Assembly: GCA_026708005.1 (NCBI GenBank)
Contig: JAPOVR010000082.1
Coordinates: forward strand, 1-32,514
Direction of reading: 5' to 3'
Length of the DNA: 32,514 nucleotides
Source of the DNA: Actinomycetes bacterium
Lineage (GTDB): Bacteria; Actinomycetota; Thermoleophilia; Gaiellales; Gaiellaceae
The position numbers and the translations under genes are program-made. The notes under the pieces were generated by a model that worked only from the letters and a program-made list of their open reading frames with translations, was not told the DNA's origin and did no database searches. Of this stretch, positions 23,708 through 32,452 are shown in pieces (the stretch's first letter is position 1; every line of letters starts with the position of its first letter).

Positions 23708-24805
23708 CTACGACGCGGCAGCCCGTTCACGCACGAGCGCGCCGAGGATCGCAACGCCGTCCTGGATCTCGCCGACCGACGGAAAGCTGAACGCAAGACG
23801 CATGGCGTTCTGCCCCTCGCCGGTCATGAAGAAGTCGGTACCGACGACGAAGGTCACGCCAGCACGAGCTGCATCGGCGAGCAGCGCCGAGGAATCAACG
23901 CCTGCGGGCAGATCGACCCAGAGGAAGTAGCCGCCGTCCGGCTCGCTCCACGCCGTACCCTCCGGCATCTCTGCCTCCAGCCCAGCGAGCATCGCATCCC
24001 GGCGCGCACGCAGGACGTCCACGGTCTGCGTGAGCGTGTGCTCGAACCTCCCGCGGCGGATCAGCTCGAAGAGTGCCGCCTGAGGTAGCTGCGCAGGCGC
24101 GATGTAGCTGGAGGCCGCGACAGCCGTAAGCGGCACAACCAGCGGCTCTGGCAACACGAGGTAGCCGACACGCAGGCCCGGAGCAGCCGTCTTCGAGAAG
24201 GACGACGCGAAGATCACGCCCTCGCCGCCTGCAAGCTCATGGAGGGTCGGCTCAGGCTCGCCGCTGTAGCGAACGAGCCGGTAGGGATCATCCTCGAACA
24301 CCATGACGCCCCGGGCTGCAGCCAACTCCACGAGCGCGTGGCGCTGTCCTGCCGACAGCGTCCGCCCAGACGGGTTCTGGAACGTTGGAATGACATAGAG
24401 GAGCTTGGGTGGGGGATCAGCGCCAAGCAGCGTCTCGACCCGATCGAGGTCAAGGCCAGCCTTGCTGAGCGGCACAGGCTCGATCGCGGAGCCGATACCT
24501 CGGAGCACACCGAGCGTGCGGTCGTACGTCGGCGCCTCGACCACGGCGGCGCCACCCCCACCGAGCAGGTGCTGCGCAACGAAGTTGAAGCCCATCAGCG
24601 AACCGGGCGTCAGCAGCACGCGATCCGCTGCGACGCCGTGCTGCGCTCCGACCCACTCGCGCAGCGGCAGGTAGCCGAACGCGGGGCCGTAGTTGAGAAT
24701 CGTCTGGCCTTCGGCCTCGATAACTGCCGCCGCGCACTCGGCCAGCTCCGCGACCGGCAGAATGTCGGGCGAGGGAACGCCGCGGGCGAACGAGATCGAA
24801 GCCAT
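23708..24805 (-). CDS. PLP-dependent aminotransferase (class I/II, 2-aminoadipate type)
   Basis: 365 residues. PLP-binding residues of fold type I are in place: Asn144 in TFQNPSG, Asp172/173 and Tyr175 in EDDPYRLVRY, the Schiff-base Lys205 in SSFSKTAAPG and Arg212 in LRVGY. A C-terminal Arg in NAMRLAFSF should bind the substrate carboxylate. The sequence resembles the LysN/ARO8 branch of aminotransferases. It lacks the winged-helix domain of MocR regulators, so it is an enzyme. The exact amino-acid substrate cannot be read. sucD follows on the same strand upstream, 34 bp away, but a -10 box suggests its own promoter. Confidence 0.9.
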   Translation of the reverse strand: MASISFARGVPSPDILPVAELAECAAAVIEAEGQTILNYGPAFGYLPLREWVGAQHGVAADRVLLTPGSLMGFNFVAQHLLGGGGAAVVEAPTYDRTLGVLRGIGSAIEPVPLSKAGLDLDRVETLLGADPPPKLLYVIPTFQNPSGRTLSAGQRHALVELAAARGVMVFEDDPYRLVRYSGEPEPTLHELAGGEGVIFASSFSKTAAPGLRVGYLVLPEPLVVPLTAVAASSYIAPAQLPQAALFELIRRGRFEHTLTQTVDVLRARRDAMLAGLEAEMPEGTAWSEPDGGYFLWVDLPAGVDSSALLADAARAGVTFVVGTDFFMTGEGQNAMRLAFSFPSVGEIQDGVAILGALVRERAAAS

Positions 24806-24811
24806 CGCGTG

Positions 24812-24817
24812 AGTCTA
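24812..24817 (-). promoter_or_regulatory. -10 box for the aminotransferase (leaderless)
   Basis: On the minus strand TAGACT ends exactly 6 nt before ATG 24805. Confidence 0.45.
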
Positions 24818-24839
24818 GCCCTGGCTCGCAGTGGCAGAG

Positions 24840-25718
24840 CTACGTCGCGGCACCGGCGATCGCTGCGACGAGCTGTGCGGCTTCGGTTGGGTTGGCGCCA
24901 ACCTGAACGCCGTGCGCCCGAAGAGCCTCCGCCTTCGCCTGCGCGGTGCCCGACGTGCCAGAGATGATCGCGCCAGCGTGCCCCATCGTCTTTCCTGGTG
25001 GCGCGGAGAAGCCGGCGATGTACGAGACGGCGGGCTTCGCCATCCGCTCGGCGATGAACGCGGCCGCTTTTTCCTCTTCAGCACCGCCGATCTCGCCGAC
25101 CATGATCACGATCTCCGTCTCACGATCGGCCTCGAACAGCTGGAGGATGTCGATGAACGACGAGCCGACCACCGGGTCGCCGCCGATACCAACGATGCTC
25201 GACTGTCCGATACCGAGCTGTGTGAGCTCGTGCCCGATCTGGTAGGTGAGCGTTCCAGATCGACTCACCAACCCGACGGAGCCCTCGCTGAAGATCTCGG
25301 CTGGGATAATCCCGACGTTCGCCTTGCCCGGCGAGAGCACCCCCGGGCAGTTCGGGCCGATCAGACGGACTCCTCGGGGGCGGATGTGGCTGTAGACCCG
25401 GAGCATGTCGTGGGCCGGGATGCCCTCCGTGATGCAGATCACGGTCTCGATGCCCGCATCGACGGCTTCGAAGATCGCGTCGGCGGCAAAGGGCGCGGGA
25501 ACGAACACCATCGCAGTGTTCGGGTTCGTCTCCGCAACGGCAGCCCGCACCGAGTCGAAGACCGGCACACCCTCCACGTCGGCGCCACCCTTGCCCGGTG
25601 TAACACCGGCAACGACAGCCGTTCCATACGCCCGGTTGCGCATTGCGTGGAACTGCCCTTCACGCCCGGTGATCCCCTGCACGACAACCCGGGTCCTCTC
25701 ATCGACGATGATTGCCAC
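24840..25718 (-). CDS. sucD: Succinyl-CoA ligase, alpha subunit
   Basis: Interconverts succinyl-CoA and succinate with formation of ATP or GTP; the alpha chain binds CoA and carries the phosphohistidine. 292 residues from GTG 25718, starting MAIIVDERTRVVVQGITGREG. Features: CoA-binding GITGREGQFH, GPNCPGVLSPGKANVG, and His247 in KTMGHAGAIISG as the phosphorylated residue. GGGAG lies about 9 nt before the start. It follows sucC by 115 bp on the same strand, a rather wide spacing for this pair. Confidence 0.97.
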   Translation of the reverse strand: MAIIVDERTRVVVQGITGREGQFHAMRNRAYGTAVVAGVTPGKGGADVEGVPVFDSVRAAVAETNPNTAMVFVPAPFAADAIFEAVDAGIETVICITEGIPAHDMLRVYSHIRPRGVRLIGPNCPGVLSPGKANVGIIPAEIFSEGSVGLVSRSGTLTYQIGHELTQLGIGQSSIVGIGGDPVVGSSFIDILQLFEADRETEIVIMVGEIGGAEEEKAAAFIAERMAKPAVSYIAGFSAPPGKTMGHAGAIISGTSGTAQAKAEALRAHGVQVGANPTEAAQLVAAIAGAAT

Positions 25719-25833
25719 TAGCTCGCACTCCCGTCTTCGTGCTCGCTCACGGCCGCCTGCCTGTCACGCGCAGCTCGCAGCCACCCGTGGGCCGCCCATC
25801 GGCACAGCCAGCGCGGACACGGCAAGAACGGGC

Positions 25834-26976
25834 TCACGAGGCAAGCTCGACGACCCGGCCCGCGGCCGCAAGCATGGTCGACTCGACGTAGACGTTCTGA
25901 GGAGCACGCTCCGCAAGCAAGGCCCGGCCGGCCTCGGCGAGCGTGCCATCGAGGCGTACGACGATCGGCAGGTCGATCGTGAGCCGATCGAGCGCCTCGA
26001 GCAGCCCTCTCGCAACCTCGTCGCCCCGAGTAATGCCTCCGAAGATGTTGAACACGATCCCGCGCACCGAGCGGTCTGACGTAATGACCTCGAGCGCGCT
26101 CACGACGGAGTCTGCCTGTGCCCCGCCGCCGAGATCGCAGAAGTTCGCCGGTCTGCCCCCCGCCTGGCCCACGACGTCCAGCGTTGACATGACAAGGCCG
26201 GCGCCGTTGCCCAGGACTCCGATCTCGCCGTCGAGCTTCACGTAGGTCACGCCGCGCTCGCGCGCCATGCGCTCCTGGGGATCACCATCCTCGCTCGCCT
26301 GCCCCTCCGCGATGCGGGAGTGCCGGTAGAGAGCGTTGTCGTCGATCGTGACCTTCGCGTCAAGCGCCCTGACCTCGCCCTCAGGGGTGACGATGAGCGG
26401 GTTGATCTCAAGCAGCATGGCGTCGAGAGCCGAGAACCCGCCGCGGAGCTTCTTGATGATATCGACAACCTGCTTCATCTCGCCCGGCTCGGTAATTCCA
26501 GCCGCGAAGCAGAGCCAGCGAGCTTCGAACGGCTGGAAACCGGTGAGCGGCTCAACGTGCAGCCGCGCGACCTTCTCAGGCGTGCTCGCCGCGACCTCCT
26601 CGATGTCGACACCGCCCTCGCGGGTGAGCATGAACAGCGGCTTCTTCTCGCCGCGATCGAATGTGACCGAGAGGTAGTACTCACGCGCGACCTCCGATGC
26701 GCGCTCGACCCAGAGCCTTCGCACAACGTGCCCGTTGATGTTGAGTCCGAGGATCTCCTCCGCGCGCGACTCCGCCTCGGCAGGCCCGTCGGCAGGCTTG
26801 ATACCGCCTGCCTTGCCACGGCCACCGGTGAGGACCTGGGCTTTGACGACGACCTGGCCGCCAAGCCCCTCGGCAGCGTCGCGAGCCTCGGCCGCAGTGC
26901 TCGCCGCTCGGCCGTCCGGCACGGGAATCTCGAGGAGCCGGAAGAGCTCTTTCCCCTGGTACTCGTAGAGGTCCAC
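25834..26976 (-). CDS. sucC: Succinyl-CoA ligase, beta subunit
   Basis: Nucleotide-binding and succinate-binding chain of the ligase. 380 residues from GTG 26976, starting MDLYEYQGKELF as in most SucC. The ATP-grasp part includes VVVKAQVLTGGRGKAGGIK and MLLEINPLIVTPEGEVRALD with the metal-binding Glu and Asn; the C-terminal domain contains GNGAGLVMSTLD and NIFGGITRGDEVA. The nucleotide preference is not clear from sequence. The gene is divergent from the methylmalonyl-CoA mutase gene across a 64-bp gap that carries -10 boxes for both. Confidence 0.97.
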   Translation of the reverse strand: MDLYEYQGKELFRLLEIPVPDGRAASTAAEARDAAEGLGGQVVVKAQVLTGGRGKAGGIKPADGPAEAESRAEEILGLNINGHVVRRLWVERASEVAREYYLSVTFDRGEKKPLFMLTREGGVDIEEVAASTPEKVARLHVEPLTGFQPFEARWLCFAAGITEPGEMKQVVDIIKKLRGGFSALDAMLLEINPLIVTPEGEVRALDAKVTIDDNALYRHSRIAEGQASEDGDPQERMARERGVTYVKLDGEIGVLGNGAGLVMSTLDVVGQAGGRPANFCDLGGGAQADSVVSALEVITSDRSVRGIVFNIFGGITRGDEVARGLLEALDRLTIDLPIVVRLDGTLAEAGRALLAERAPQNVYVESTMLAAAGRVVELAS

Positions 26977-26984
26977 GGGCAGCG

Positions 26985-26990
26985 AGTCTA
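26985..26990 (-). promoter_or_regulatory. -10 box for sucCD
   Basis: On the minus strand TAGACT lies 8 nt before GTG 26976, in the 64-bp divergent gap. The hexamer is identical to that of the aminotransferase. Confidence 0.45.
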
Positions 26991-27025
26991 TCGCGCTGTG
27001 TGAACGCCAGAGGCGCGATCGCCTC

Positions 27026-27031
27026 TACCAT
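27026..27031 (+). promoter_or_regulatory. -10 box for the mutase gene
   Basis: TACCAT lies 9 nt before ATG 27041. The two -10 boxes of the gap point away from each other, 35 bp apart, so their -35 regions must overlap. Confidence 0.4.
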
Positions 27032-27040
27032 GCGGTGTAG

Positions 27041-28606
27041 ATGGCAGCAGTCGATCGCCGCCAGACAGAATCGGGTATCGATGTCGAACCCGTGTATACG
27101 GCCGACCACGCGGACGCGAGCGAGCTCGAGCTGCCTGGGGAGTATCCGTTCACCCGGGGCCCTTACCGGGACATGTACCGTGGTCGCCCCTGGACGATGC
27201 GGCAGTACGCGGGGTTCGGTACCGCCGAGGAGACGAACGAGCGGTTTCGCTACCTGCTCGACCGCGGCCAGACGGGCCTGTCCGTGGCGTTCGACCTCCC
27301 CACCCAGCTCGGCTACGACTCCGACCACAGGCGAAGCCTCGGCGAGGTCGGCCGAGCCGGTGTCGCGATCGACTCGCTTGCCGACATGGAGCTCGTCTTC
27401 GACGGTATTCCGCTCGAGCAGATCTCGACGTCGATGACGATCAACGCTCCAGCCTCGCTCCTGCTCCTGCTCTATGAGCTCGTCGGCGAGAAGCAGGGCG
27501 TCGAGAGCACCCAGTTGCGCGGCACCGTCCAGAACGACATCCTCAAGGAGTACGCCGCTCGCGGGAACTACATCTACCCGCCACGCGCATCGATGCGGAT
27601 CACGACCGACCTGTTCGCCTACTGCCGCGAGCGGGTGCCGAAGTGGAACACGATCTCGATCTCGGGCTACCACATTCGCGAGGCAGGATCCTCCGCGCTC
27701 CAGGAGCTCGCGTTCACGCTGGCCAACGGCATCGCCTACTGCGAGGCGGCCGTGGCGGCCGGTCTCTCGCCAGACGAGTTCGGGGAGCGGCTCTCGTTCT
27801 TCTTCAACGCGCACAACCACTTCTTCCAAGAGGTCGCCAAGTTTCGAGCGGCACGCCGGCTCTGGGCAGAGATCATGGTCGACCGCTTCGGCGCCACGAA
27901 CCCGAGGGCGCAGTCGCTTCGCTTCCACGCACAGACTGGCGGCTCGACCCTCACCGCTCAGCAGCCCGAGAACAACATCGTCAGGGTCGCGATCCAGGCG
28001 CTGTCGGCGGTCTGCGGCGGTGCGCAGTCGCTCCATACGAACGGCTTCGACGAGGCGCTCGCGCTGCCCACCGAGACCGCGGCGCGCATCGCCCTTCGCA
28101 CTCAACAGATCCTTGCAACCGAGGCGGGCGGCACCGACACGGCCGATCCTTTCGGCGGCTCGTTCTTCATCGAGGCGATGACGAACGAGCTCGAACACGG
28201 CGCCCGAGAGCTGATCGAACGAATCGATGTGCTCGGCGGCGCCGTTGCCGCGATCGAGAGCGGCTTCATGCAACGCGAGATTGAGGAGGCGGCCTATAGA
28301 CACGAGCGTGAGGTCGAGTCGGGCAAGCGAACAATCGTCGGCGTCAACGCCTACACGGAGAGCGCCCCCGACCATGTGCCGATTCACCGAATCGCTCCGG
28401 AGCTCGAGCAGCGCCAAGTCGCGCGCGCGCGCGAGGTTCGCGCACAGCGTGACGGAGACGCGGCTCAGGCCGCGCTCTGCGAGGTGCGCCGCGCCGCAGG
28501 CAGCACCGAGAACCTCATGCCCTCAATGCGAGCCGCCCTCGCGTCCTACTGCACGATCGGCGAGATCTCAGACGTGCTGCGCGCGGAGTTCGGCACCTAC
28601 GACTAG
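27041..28606 (+). CDS. Methylmalonyl-CoA mutase, N-terminal (catalytic barrel) subunit
   Basis: Isomerises (R)-methylmalonyl-CoA to succinyl-CoA with adenosylcobalamin. 521 residues covering only the substrate-binding TIM barrel. No B12-binding domain (DxHxxG) follows, so a separate small subunit is needed and is not in this window. Motifs: [23 protein letters not shown] with Tyr56 in the position typical of methylmalonyl-CoA mutases (isobutyryl-CoA mutases usually have Phe), [25 protein letters not shown] and [20 protein letters not shown]. pccB follows on the same strand after an island, and sucC is divergent. Specificity for methylmalonyl-CoA is inferred from these neighbours. Confidence 0.94.
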   Translation: MAAVDRRQTESGIDVEPVYTADHADASELELPGEYPFTRGPYRDMYRGRPWTMRQYAGFGTAEETNERFRYLLDRGQTGLSVAFDLPTQLGYDSDHRRSLGEVGRAGVAIDSLADMELVFDGIPLEQISTSMTINAPASLLLLLYELVGEKQGVESTQLRGTVQNDILKEYAARGNYIYPPRASMRITTDLFAYCRERVPKWNTISISGYHIREAGSSALQELAFTLANGIAYCEAAVAAGLSPDEFGERLSFFFNAHNHFFQEVAKFRAARRLWAEIMVDRFGATNPRAQSLRFHAQTGGSTLTAQQPENNIVRVAIQALSAVCGGAQSLHTNGFDEALALPTETAARIALRTQQILATEAGGTDTADPFGGSFFIEAMTNELEHGARELIERIDVLGGAVAAIESGFMQREIEEAAYRHEREVESGKRTIVGVNAYTESAPDHVPIHRIAPELEQRQVARAREVRAQRDGDAAQAALCEVRRAAGSTENLMPSMRAALASYCTIGEISDVLRAEFGTYD

Positions 28607-29344
28607 CACCGCTTGAGCCGCTCTCCCGCCGGGGAGCCCAGCCCTGCGGTGCCGCCTGAGGGCTTCAAACCGCTGCGCTGGCGGCGGCGGGCGCTGATGG
28701 CAGTGGGGAAGCGGCAGGCCGGGGCGTCGGGAGTCAGCCGCCGGGCCGCCATAAAGACCAGCTCGCCCCCCACCACCCGAGGGAGGGTAGCCGAGATATG
28801 CGCACAGCTTGTGCGCGATCTGTCACGTCTGTGTCACGGAAGCGTCACGGAACTGCAACCACTTCACGCGCCTACACCGCCGAGCCAGGACACCAACCGC
28901 TCAGCATCCCTGTGGCACGCCCCCGCAGGAGCAGCTCCAAGCGGAAAGAGCCCCAAGACGCAAGAACCGCTGCGGCGCCTCCTGGCCAGAACCGTCCCCG
29001 CAACACCACCCACACCCACCCCATAAACGCCACCACAACAGCCCAACCCGCCAAGACCCAAGCCAAACCACGCACCAAGGAGTCGTGGCCAGCCCTCAGA
29101 CGCCCACCAGCAGCCTCACGCTCCCGCTGGGGTGGCAGCAACCGACCACAGCCCGACCCGGCTGGCCTGCGAGCAGCATCAGCGCCCCGTGGCGGGGGCA
29201 AGACACCGGCGGTGCGGCGCCCGAGCTTCACCTCCGCCCCGGCCTCACACTCGCGAGGGCGGAGGTCGTCCAAACCGTGCGCAGCGCATCTTCGTTCAGG
29301 CGTCATGGACGGCGACAATCCCCAGACCGGTCAAGAGCCCTCGG
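28607..29344. other. Gene-free island with element E and CA-rich tract
   Basis: Between the mutase gene and pccB. Element E lies at 28754-28859; a C/A-rich tract on the plus strand runs from about 28984 to 29085. The pccB frame is open backwards through the island to 28809, but that translation is Pro/Ser/Arg-rich and not conserved. Confidence 0.55.
28754..28859 (+). repeat. Dispersed intergenic element, copy E (long form, three boxes)
   Basis: Best-preserved copy: AAGACCAGCTCGCCCCCCAC, CACCCGAGGGAGGGT hairpin, AGCCGAGATATG, the perfect palindrome GCGCACA-GCT-TGTGCGC (7-bp stem), then GTCAC at 28822, 28833 and 28844 (two exact 11-bp steps), then GGAACTGCAAC. It is oriented as pccB, about 500 bp before its start. 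Confidence 0.9.
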
Positions 29345-29350
29345 TAAGCT
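29345..29350 (+). promoter_or_regulatory. -10 box for pccB (leaderless)
   Basis: TAAGCT lies 7 nt before ATG 29358. It sets the pccB start inside the long open frame. Confidence 0.45.
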
Positions 29351-29357
29351 GCTGCGG

Positions 29358-30920
29358 ATGTCACCGTCTGCGAACGACAAGGACCGGCTGGCACGACTGC
29401 GCCAACTCCGCGAGAAGGCTCTCCACGCAGGCGATCCCAAAGCCGTCCAGCGCCAGCACGAGCGCGGCAAGCTGCTCGCGCGCGAGCGCATCGACCTCCT
29501 CCTCGACCCGGGATCCTTCGTCGAGCTCGATCGCTTCGTACAGCACCGAGAGACCGCCTTCGGTATGGCGGAGCGGCGGCCGTACGGGGACGCTGTCGTG
29601 ACCGGCTACGGCACCGTGTTCGGGCGAAAGGTCTTCACGTTCTCGCACGACTTCACCGTCTTCGGGGGCACCCTCAGCGAGGTGTTCGCCGAGAAGATCT
29701 GCAAGGTCATGGATATGGCGCTGAAGTACGGCTGCCCGGTGATCGGGATCAACGACTCAGGCGGCGCCCGCATCCAGGAAGGGGTCGTGTCGCTTGGCGG
29801 CTACGCCGAGATCTTCTGGCGGAACGTCCAGGCCTCCGGTGTCATTCCTCAGATCAGCCTCATCCTGGGTCCCTGTGCCGGCGGCGCCGTCTACTCACCA
29901 GCGATGACCGACCTCGTGCTGATGGTCAAGGAGACCTCGTACATGTTCATCACAGGGCCTGAGGTGGTCAAGGCCGTCACCGGCGAGGAGGTGACGTTCG
30001 AGGAGCTGGGCGGGGCCGCAACCCACGCATCGAAGTCGGGCGTCGCCCACGTGATTGCCGATGACGAGCAGCAGTGCATCGAGGACGCGCGGTACCTCAT
30101 GTCGTTCCTGCCGCAGAACAACGCCGAGGCGCCGGCCTGGTTCGAGACCACCGACCCGCACGACCGCGAGGACGCCACGCTTGACACCATCGTCCCCGAC
30201 AACCCGAACAAGCCCTACCACATGCGCGACGTCGTGACGCGCGTGGTCGACGACGGCGATTTCTTTGAGATCCACGAGCTCTGGGCCGAGAACATCCTCT
30301 GCGGATTTGCCCGACTTGGCGGCCGCCCGATCGGGGTCGTTGCGAACAACCCCGGCTCGCTCGCAGGAACGCTCGACATCGACTCCTCGGTGAAGGCGGC
30401 CCGATTTGTCCGCCTCTGCGATGCCTTCAACATTCCGCTCGTGACGTTCGTCGACGTGCCGGGGTTCCTGCCGGGAACCGCGCAGGAGTGGGGCGGCATC
30501 ATCCGCCACGGCGCCAAGCTGCTCTACGCCTACTGCGAGGCAACCGTGCCGAAGATCGCCGTCATCACGAGAAAGGCCTACGGCGGAGCGTACGACGTGA
30601 TGAGCTCCAAGCACATCCGCGCCGACTTCAACATCGCGTGGCCGGCCGCAGAGATCGCGGTCATGGGGCCAGAGGGAGCCGTGAGCATCGTGTTCCGGCG
30701 TGAGCTCGAGCAGGCCGACGACCCGGAGAGCCGGCGCGAACAGCTGATCTCCGAGTACAAGGAGCAGTTCGCGAACCCCTACATCGCCGCAGGCCGCGGC
30801 TACGTCGACGACGTGATCGAGCCACGGCGCACGAGACCTGTCCTGATCGATGCCCTGGAGACGGCGATCGCCAAGCGCGAGCGCTCCCCTGATCGCAAGC
30901 ACGGCAACATCCCCCTCTAG
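29358..30920 (+). CDS. pccB: Acyl-CoA (propionyl-CoA) carboxylase, carboxyltransferase beta subunit
   Basis: Transfers CO2 from carboxybiotin to propionyl-CoA. 520 residues from ATG 29358 ([16 protein letters not shown]). Two crotonase-like halves: [20 protein letters not shown] and [14 protein letters not shown] in the first, [20 protein letters not shown] and [20 protein letters not shown] in the second. Asp413 in GGAYDVM corresponds, as I recall, to the Asp (422 in Streptomyces coelicolor PccB) that favours propionyl-CoA over acetyl-CoA. The biotin carboxylase/carrier subunit is not in this window. The mutase gene upstream supports a methylmalonyl-CoA pathway role. Confidence 0.96.
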   Translation: MSPSANDKDRLARLRQLREKALHAGDPKAVQRQHERGKLLARERIDLLLDPGSFVELDRFVQHRETAFGMAERRPYGDAVVTGYGTVFGRKVFTFSHDFTVFGGTLSEVFAEKICKVMDMALKYGCPVIGINDSGGARIQEGVVSLGGYAEIFWRNVQASGVIPQISLILGPCAGGAVYSPAMTDLVLMVKETSYMFITGPEVVKAVTGEEVTFEELGGAATHASKSGVAHVIADDEQQCIEDARYLMSFLPQNNAEAPAWFETTDPHDREDATLDTIVPDNPNKPYHMRDVVTRVVDDGDFFEIHELWAENILCGFARLGGRPIGVVANNPGSLAGTLDIDSSVKAARFVRLCDAFNIPLVTFVDVPGFLPGTAQEWGGIIRHGAKLLYAYCEATVPKIAVITRKAYGGAYDVMSSKHIRADFNIAWPAAEIAVMGPEGAVSIVFRRELEQADDPESRREQLISEYKEQFANPYIAAGRGYVDDVIEPRRTRPVLIDALETAIAKRERSPDRKHGNIPL

Positions 30921-30985
30921 GGGGAGATGGGGATTCGCGAGTGGTGCCCGCGGCTTCGGCCTTTCGGGCCGAGAAGGACTGATCA

Positions 30986-31606
30986 TTGAATGTGAGGATG
31001 ACCGGTCTCGGTGCCCAGCCCATGGTTGTTCGCCGGCGGGCTGCGGTCCTGCTTGTCGAGGGCTTCGACCGTCCACGTGGATGGTCGAGCGTGGAGGCGG
31101 CAACCATGGAGGTGGAGCACGTGATCCACCGGGGCTTCGCCATCGCCGCGCTGGAGGACGCCCTCCTACTCGGGTCGATCGGTGGGCTCCCAGAGTACGA
31201 CCGGCGTGTCTGGGAACTGCACCCGCTCGTCGTCAGGCGGGATCGCCGTCTTCGCGGCGTTGGACAGGCGCTTGTCGCCGCCTTCGAAGACGAGGCGCAG
31301 CGCCGCGGAGCGCTCACGCTGACGCTCGGCACCGATGACGATGGCGGCCAAACCTTGATCGCCGGAGTCAGTCTCTACCGTAACGTTCCGCGTCACATCG
31401 CTGAGCTCCACGATCTAGGCGGCAGCCACCCATTGCTCTTCTCTCGCCGCCTTGGCTACGTCGTCACTGGGATCATGCCCGATGCCAACGGGCCCGGTAG
31501 ACCCGACACCTCCATGTCCAAGCCCGCACGGTCGGAGCGCGGCATCATGCAAGGCGACGGCGTCGAGAACGAGCCAAGGCTCGCCAGCGCCGACGCTGAC
31601 GGCTGA
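30986..31606 (+). CDS. GNAT acetyltransferase, AAC(6')-like
   Basis: 206 residues from TTG 30986, with AAGGA 7 nt upstream; ATG 30998 is an alternative. The acetyl-CoA loop is RRDRRLRGVGQALV (compare R/Q-x2-G-x-G/A). The sequence ELHPLVVRRDRRLRG, then LTLGTDDDGGQT and SRRLGYVVTGIMPDANGPGR, PDTSMSKP, follows the plan of a GNAT group related to aminoglycoside 6'-N-acetyltransferases. The residues after about 175 (RSERGIMQGDGVENEP...) look like a non-conserved tail. The substrate is unknown; resistance activity is not implied. 65 bp after pccB. Confidence 0.75.
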   Translation: MNVRMTGLGAQPMVVRRRAAVLLVEGFDRPRGWSSVEAATMEVEHVIHRGFAIAALEDALLLGSIGGLPEYDRRVWELHPLVVRRDRRLRGVGQALVAAFEDEAQRRGALTLTLGTDDDGGQTLIAGVSLYRNVPRHIAELHDLGGSHPLLFSRRLGYVVTGIMPDANGPGRPDTSMSKPARSERGIMQGDGVENEPRLASADADG

Positions 31607-32104
31607 CCCTCTGGCCTGGACACGACCCGATGTGCTCGCCGGAGAGATCCTCGGCAGCTTGTTCCACGCGAGGCTCTTCGCAGCTGAGGATGATCCGGAT
31701 CTGTGCCGCCATCTGACCCAGTCGGCTCGCCCGGCCGCGCGGAGCTCGCGCAGTTTCGTGACGCAAAAGTTGCGGGCGGCTTGGTTGAGCGGTTTTGGCT
31801 TAACGGTGGAGTGCGGGGGGTTTGTGGGGTGTGTGGAGTGGGATTGTGGTGATGCCTGGGTGATGTCTGGTTTGGAGGGGGCTGCGCGGGCTGGCAGGAG
31901 TTATGGGAGCCGGGTTTGGTGGCTGGTGTGTGTCGGGGGCGTTGGTGTGGGGGTGGGTGTGTGATGGCGACGGTGGCCTCGGAGGCCCGGGTGGGGGGTT
32001 GACCTGCCCCCGGTGTTTGTGCCAGGGCTTATGTTAGTGCTGTGGTGTGAGCCTTCTTTCGGGTTGTAGTTGGTGCGGGGGTCACGGGCCTCGATGGCTC
32101 GCTG
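31607..32104. other. Gene-free GT-rich island with an element fragment
   Basis: A short fragment of the dispersed element lies at 31750-31766. 31790-31975 is strongly G/T-rich on the plus strand, with many GGGG runs and GTGTG stretches. No gene is credible. A similar GT-rich tract occupies 32463-32514 at the window end. Confidence 0.5.
31750..31766 (-). repeat. Fragment of the dispersed element
   Basis: On the minus strand TGCGTCACGAAACTGCG matches the last GTCAC box and CTGC part of copy A, differing after CTGC. The rest of the element is missing. Confidence 0.4.
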
Positions 32105-32446
32105 TCAAGCCTCACCTGGGGCTTGACCTGTAACCACGTTGAACCGCAAGGGGAACCCGCTGGCTGCGCAAATCTCGTTGGCAGCCTTGGCGTCGTAGCG
32201 GTGCGGCGTGCCGTGATCCTTCTTCACGTCGCGGTAGCCGACGGCACCCCTGGCAAGTCGGCGGACTCGCTTTGCCGCCTCCTCCATGTCCCCGCCGCTG
32301 GCGTCGAGCCTCGCGATGACCTCGGTCGTAATCTCCTGGCCATCCTCCAGCTGGTGGCAGGCGATGACGAGCTTCGCGAGCTCGACGGGCCTGAGGAGCC
32401 TCCACTCCGGCAGCTTGACGGACACGAGCGGATCTTCGTGGGTCAC
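32105..32446 (-). CDS. Small protein of unknown function
   Basis: 113 residues from GTG 32446. Soluble, mixed charge, no signal or membrane span. Predicted helices at about 18-33 (RPVELAKLVIACHQLE), 38-47 and 53-66 (DMEEAAKRVRRLAR), then a basic stretch VKKDHGTPHRYDAKAAN. I do not recognise a family. Codon use fits a real gene (G/C in third positions with few low-complexity runs), and a -10 box at the standard distance supports it. Confidence 0.6.
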   Translation of the reverse strand: MTHEDPLVSVKLPEWRLLRPVELAKLVIACHQLEDGQEITTEVIARLDASGGDMEEAAKRVRRLARGAVGYRDVKKDHGTPHRYDAKAANEICAASGFPLRFNVVTGQAPGEA

Positions 32447-32452
32447 CGCGGT

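Noticed and set aside
23708-24805. Aminotransferase as a MocR-type transcription regulator
   Set aside because: The frame starts directly at the aminotransferase domain; no winged-helix domain is encoded upstream.
26681-28417. 578-residue open frame antisense to the mutase gene
   Set aside because: It is the mirror of a strongly conserved coding gene; its sequence is low-complexity Leu/Arg/Val/Glu and has no recognisable motifs.
28754-28859. Dispersed element as a known riboswitch (for example ydaO/c-di-AMP)
   Set aside because: None of the conserved core strings of that class could be found, copies face both ways, and several are not in front of a gene.
28809-29357. N-terminal extension of pccB by 183 residues
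   Set aside because: The added part passes through element E and a CA-rich tract, is Pro/Ser/Arg-rich, and lies upstream of the -10 box and the conserved PccB start.
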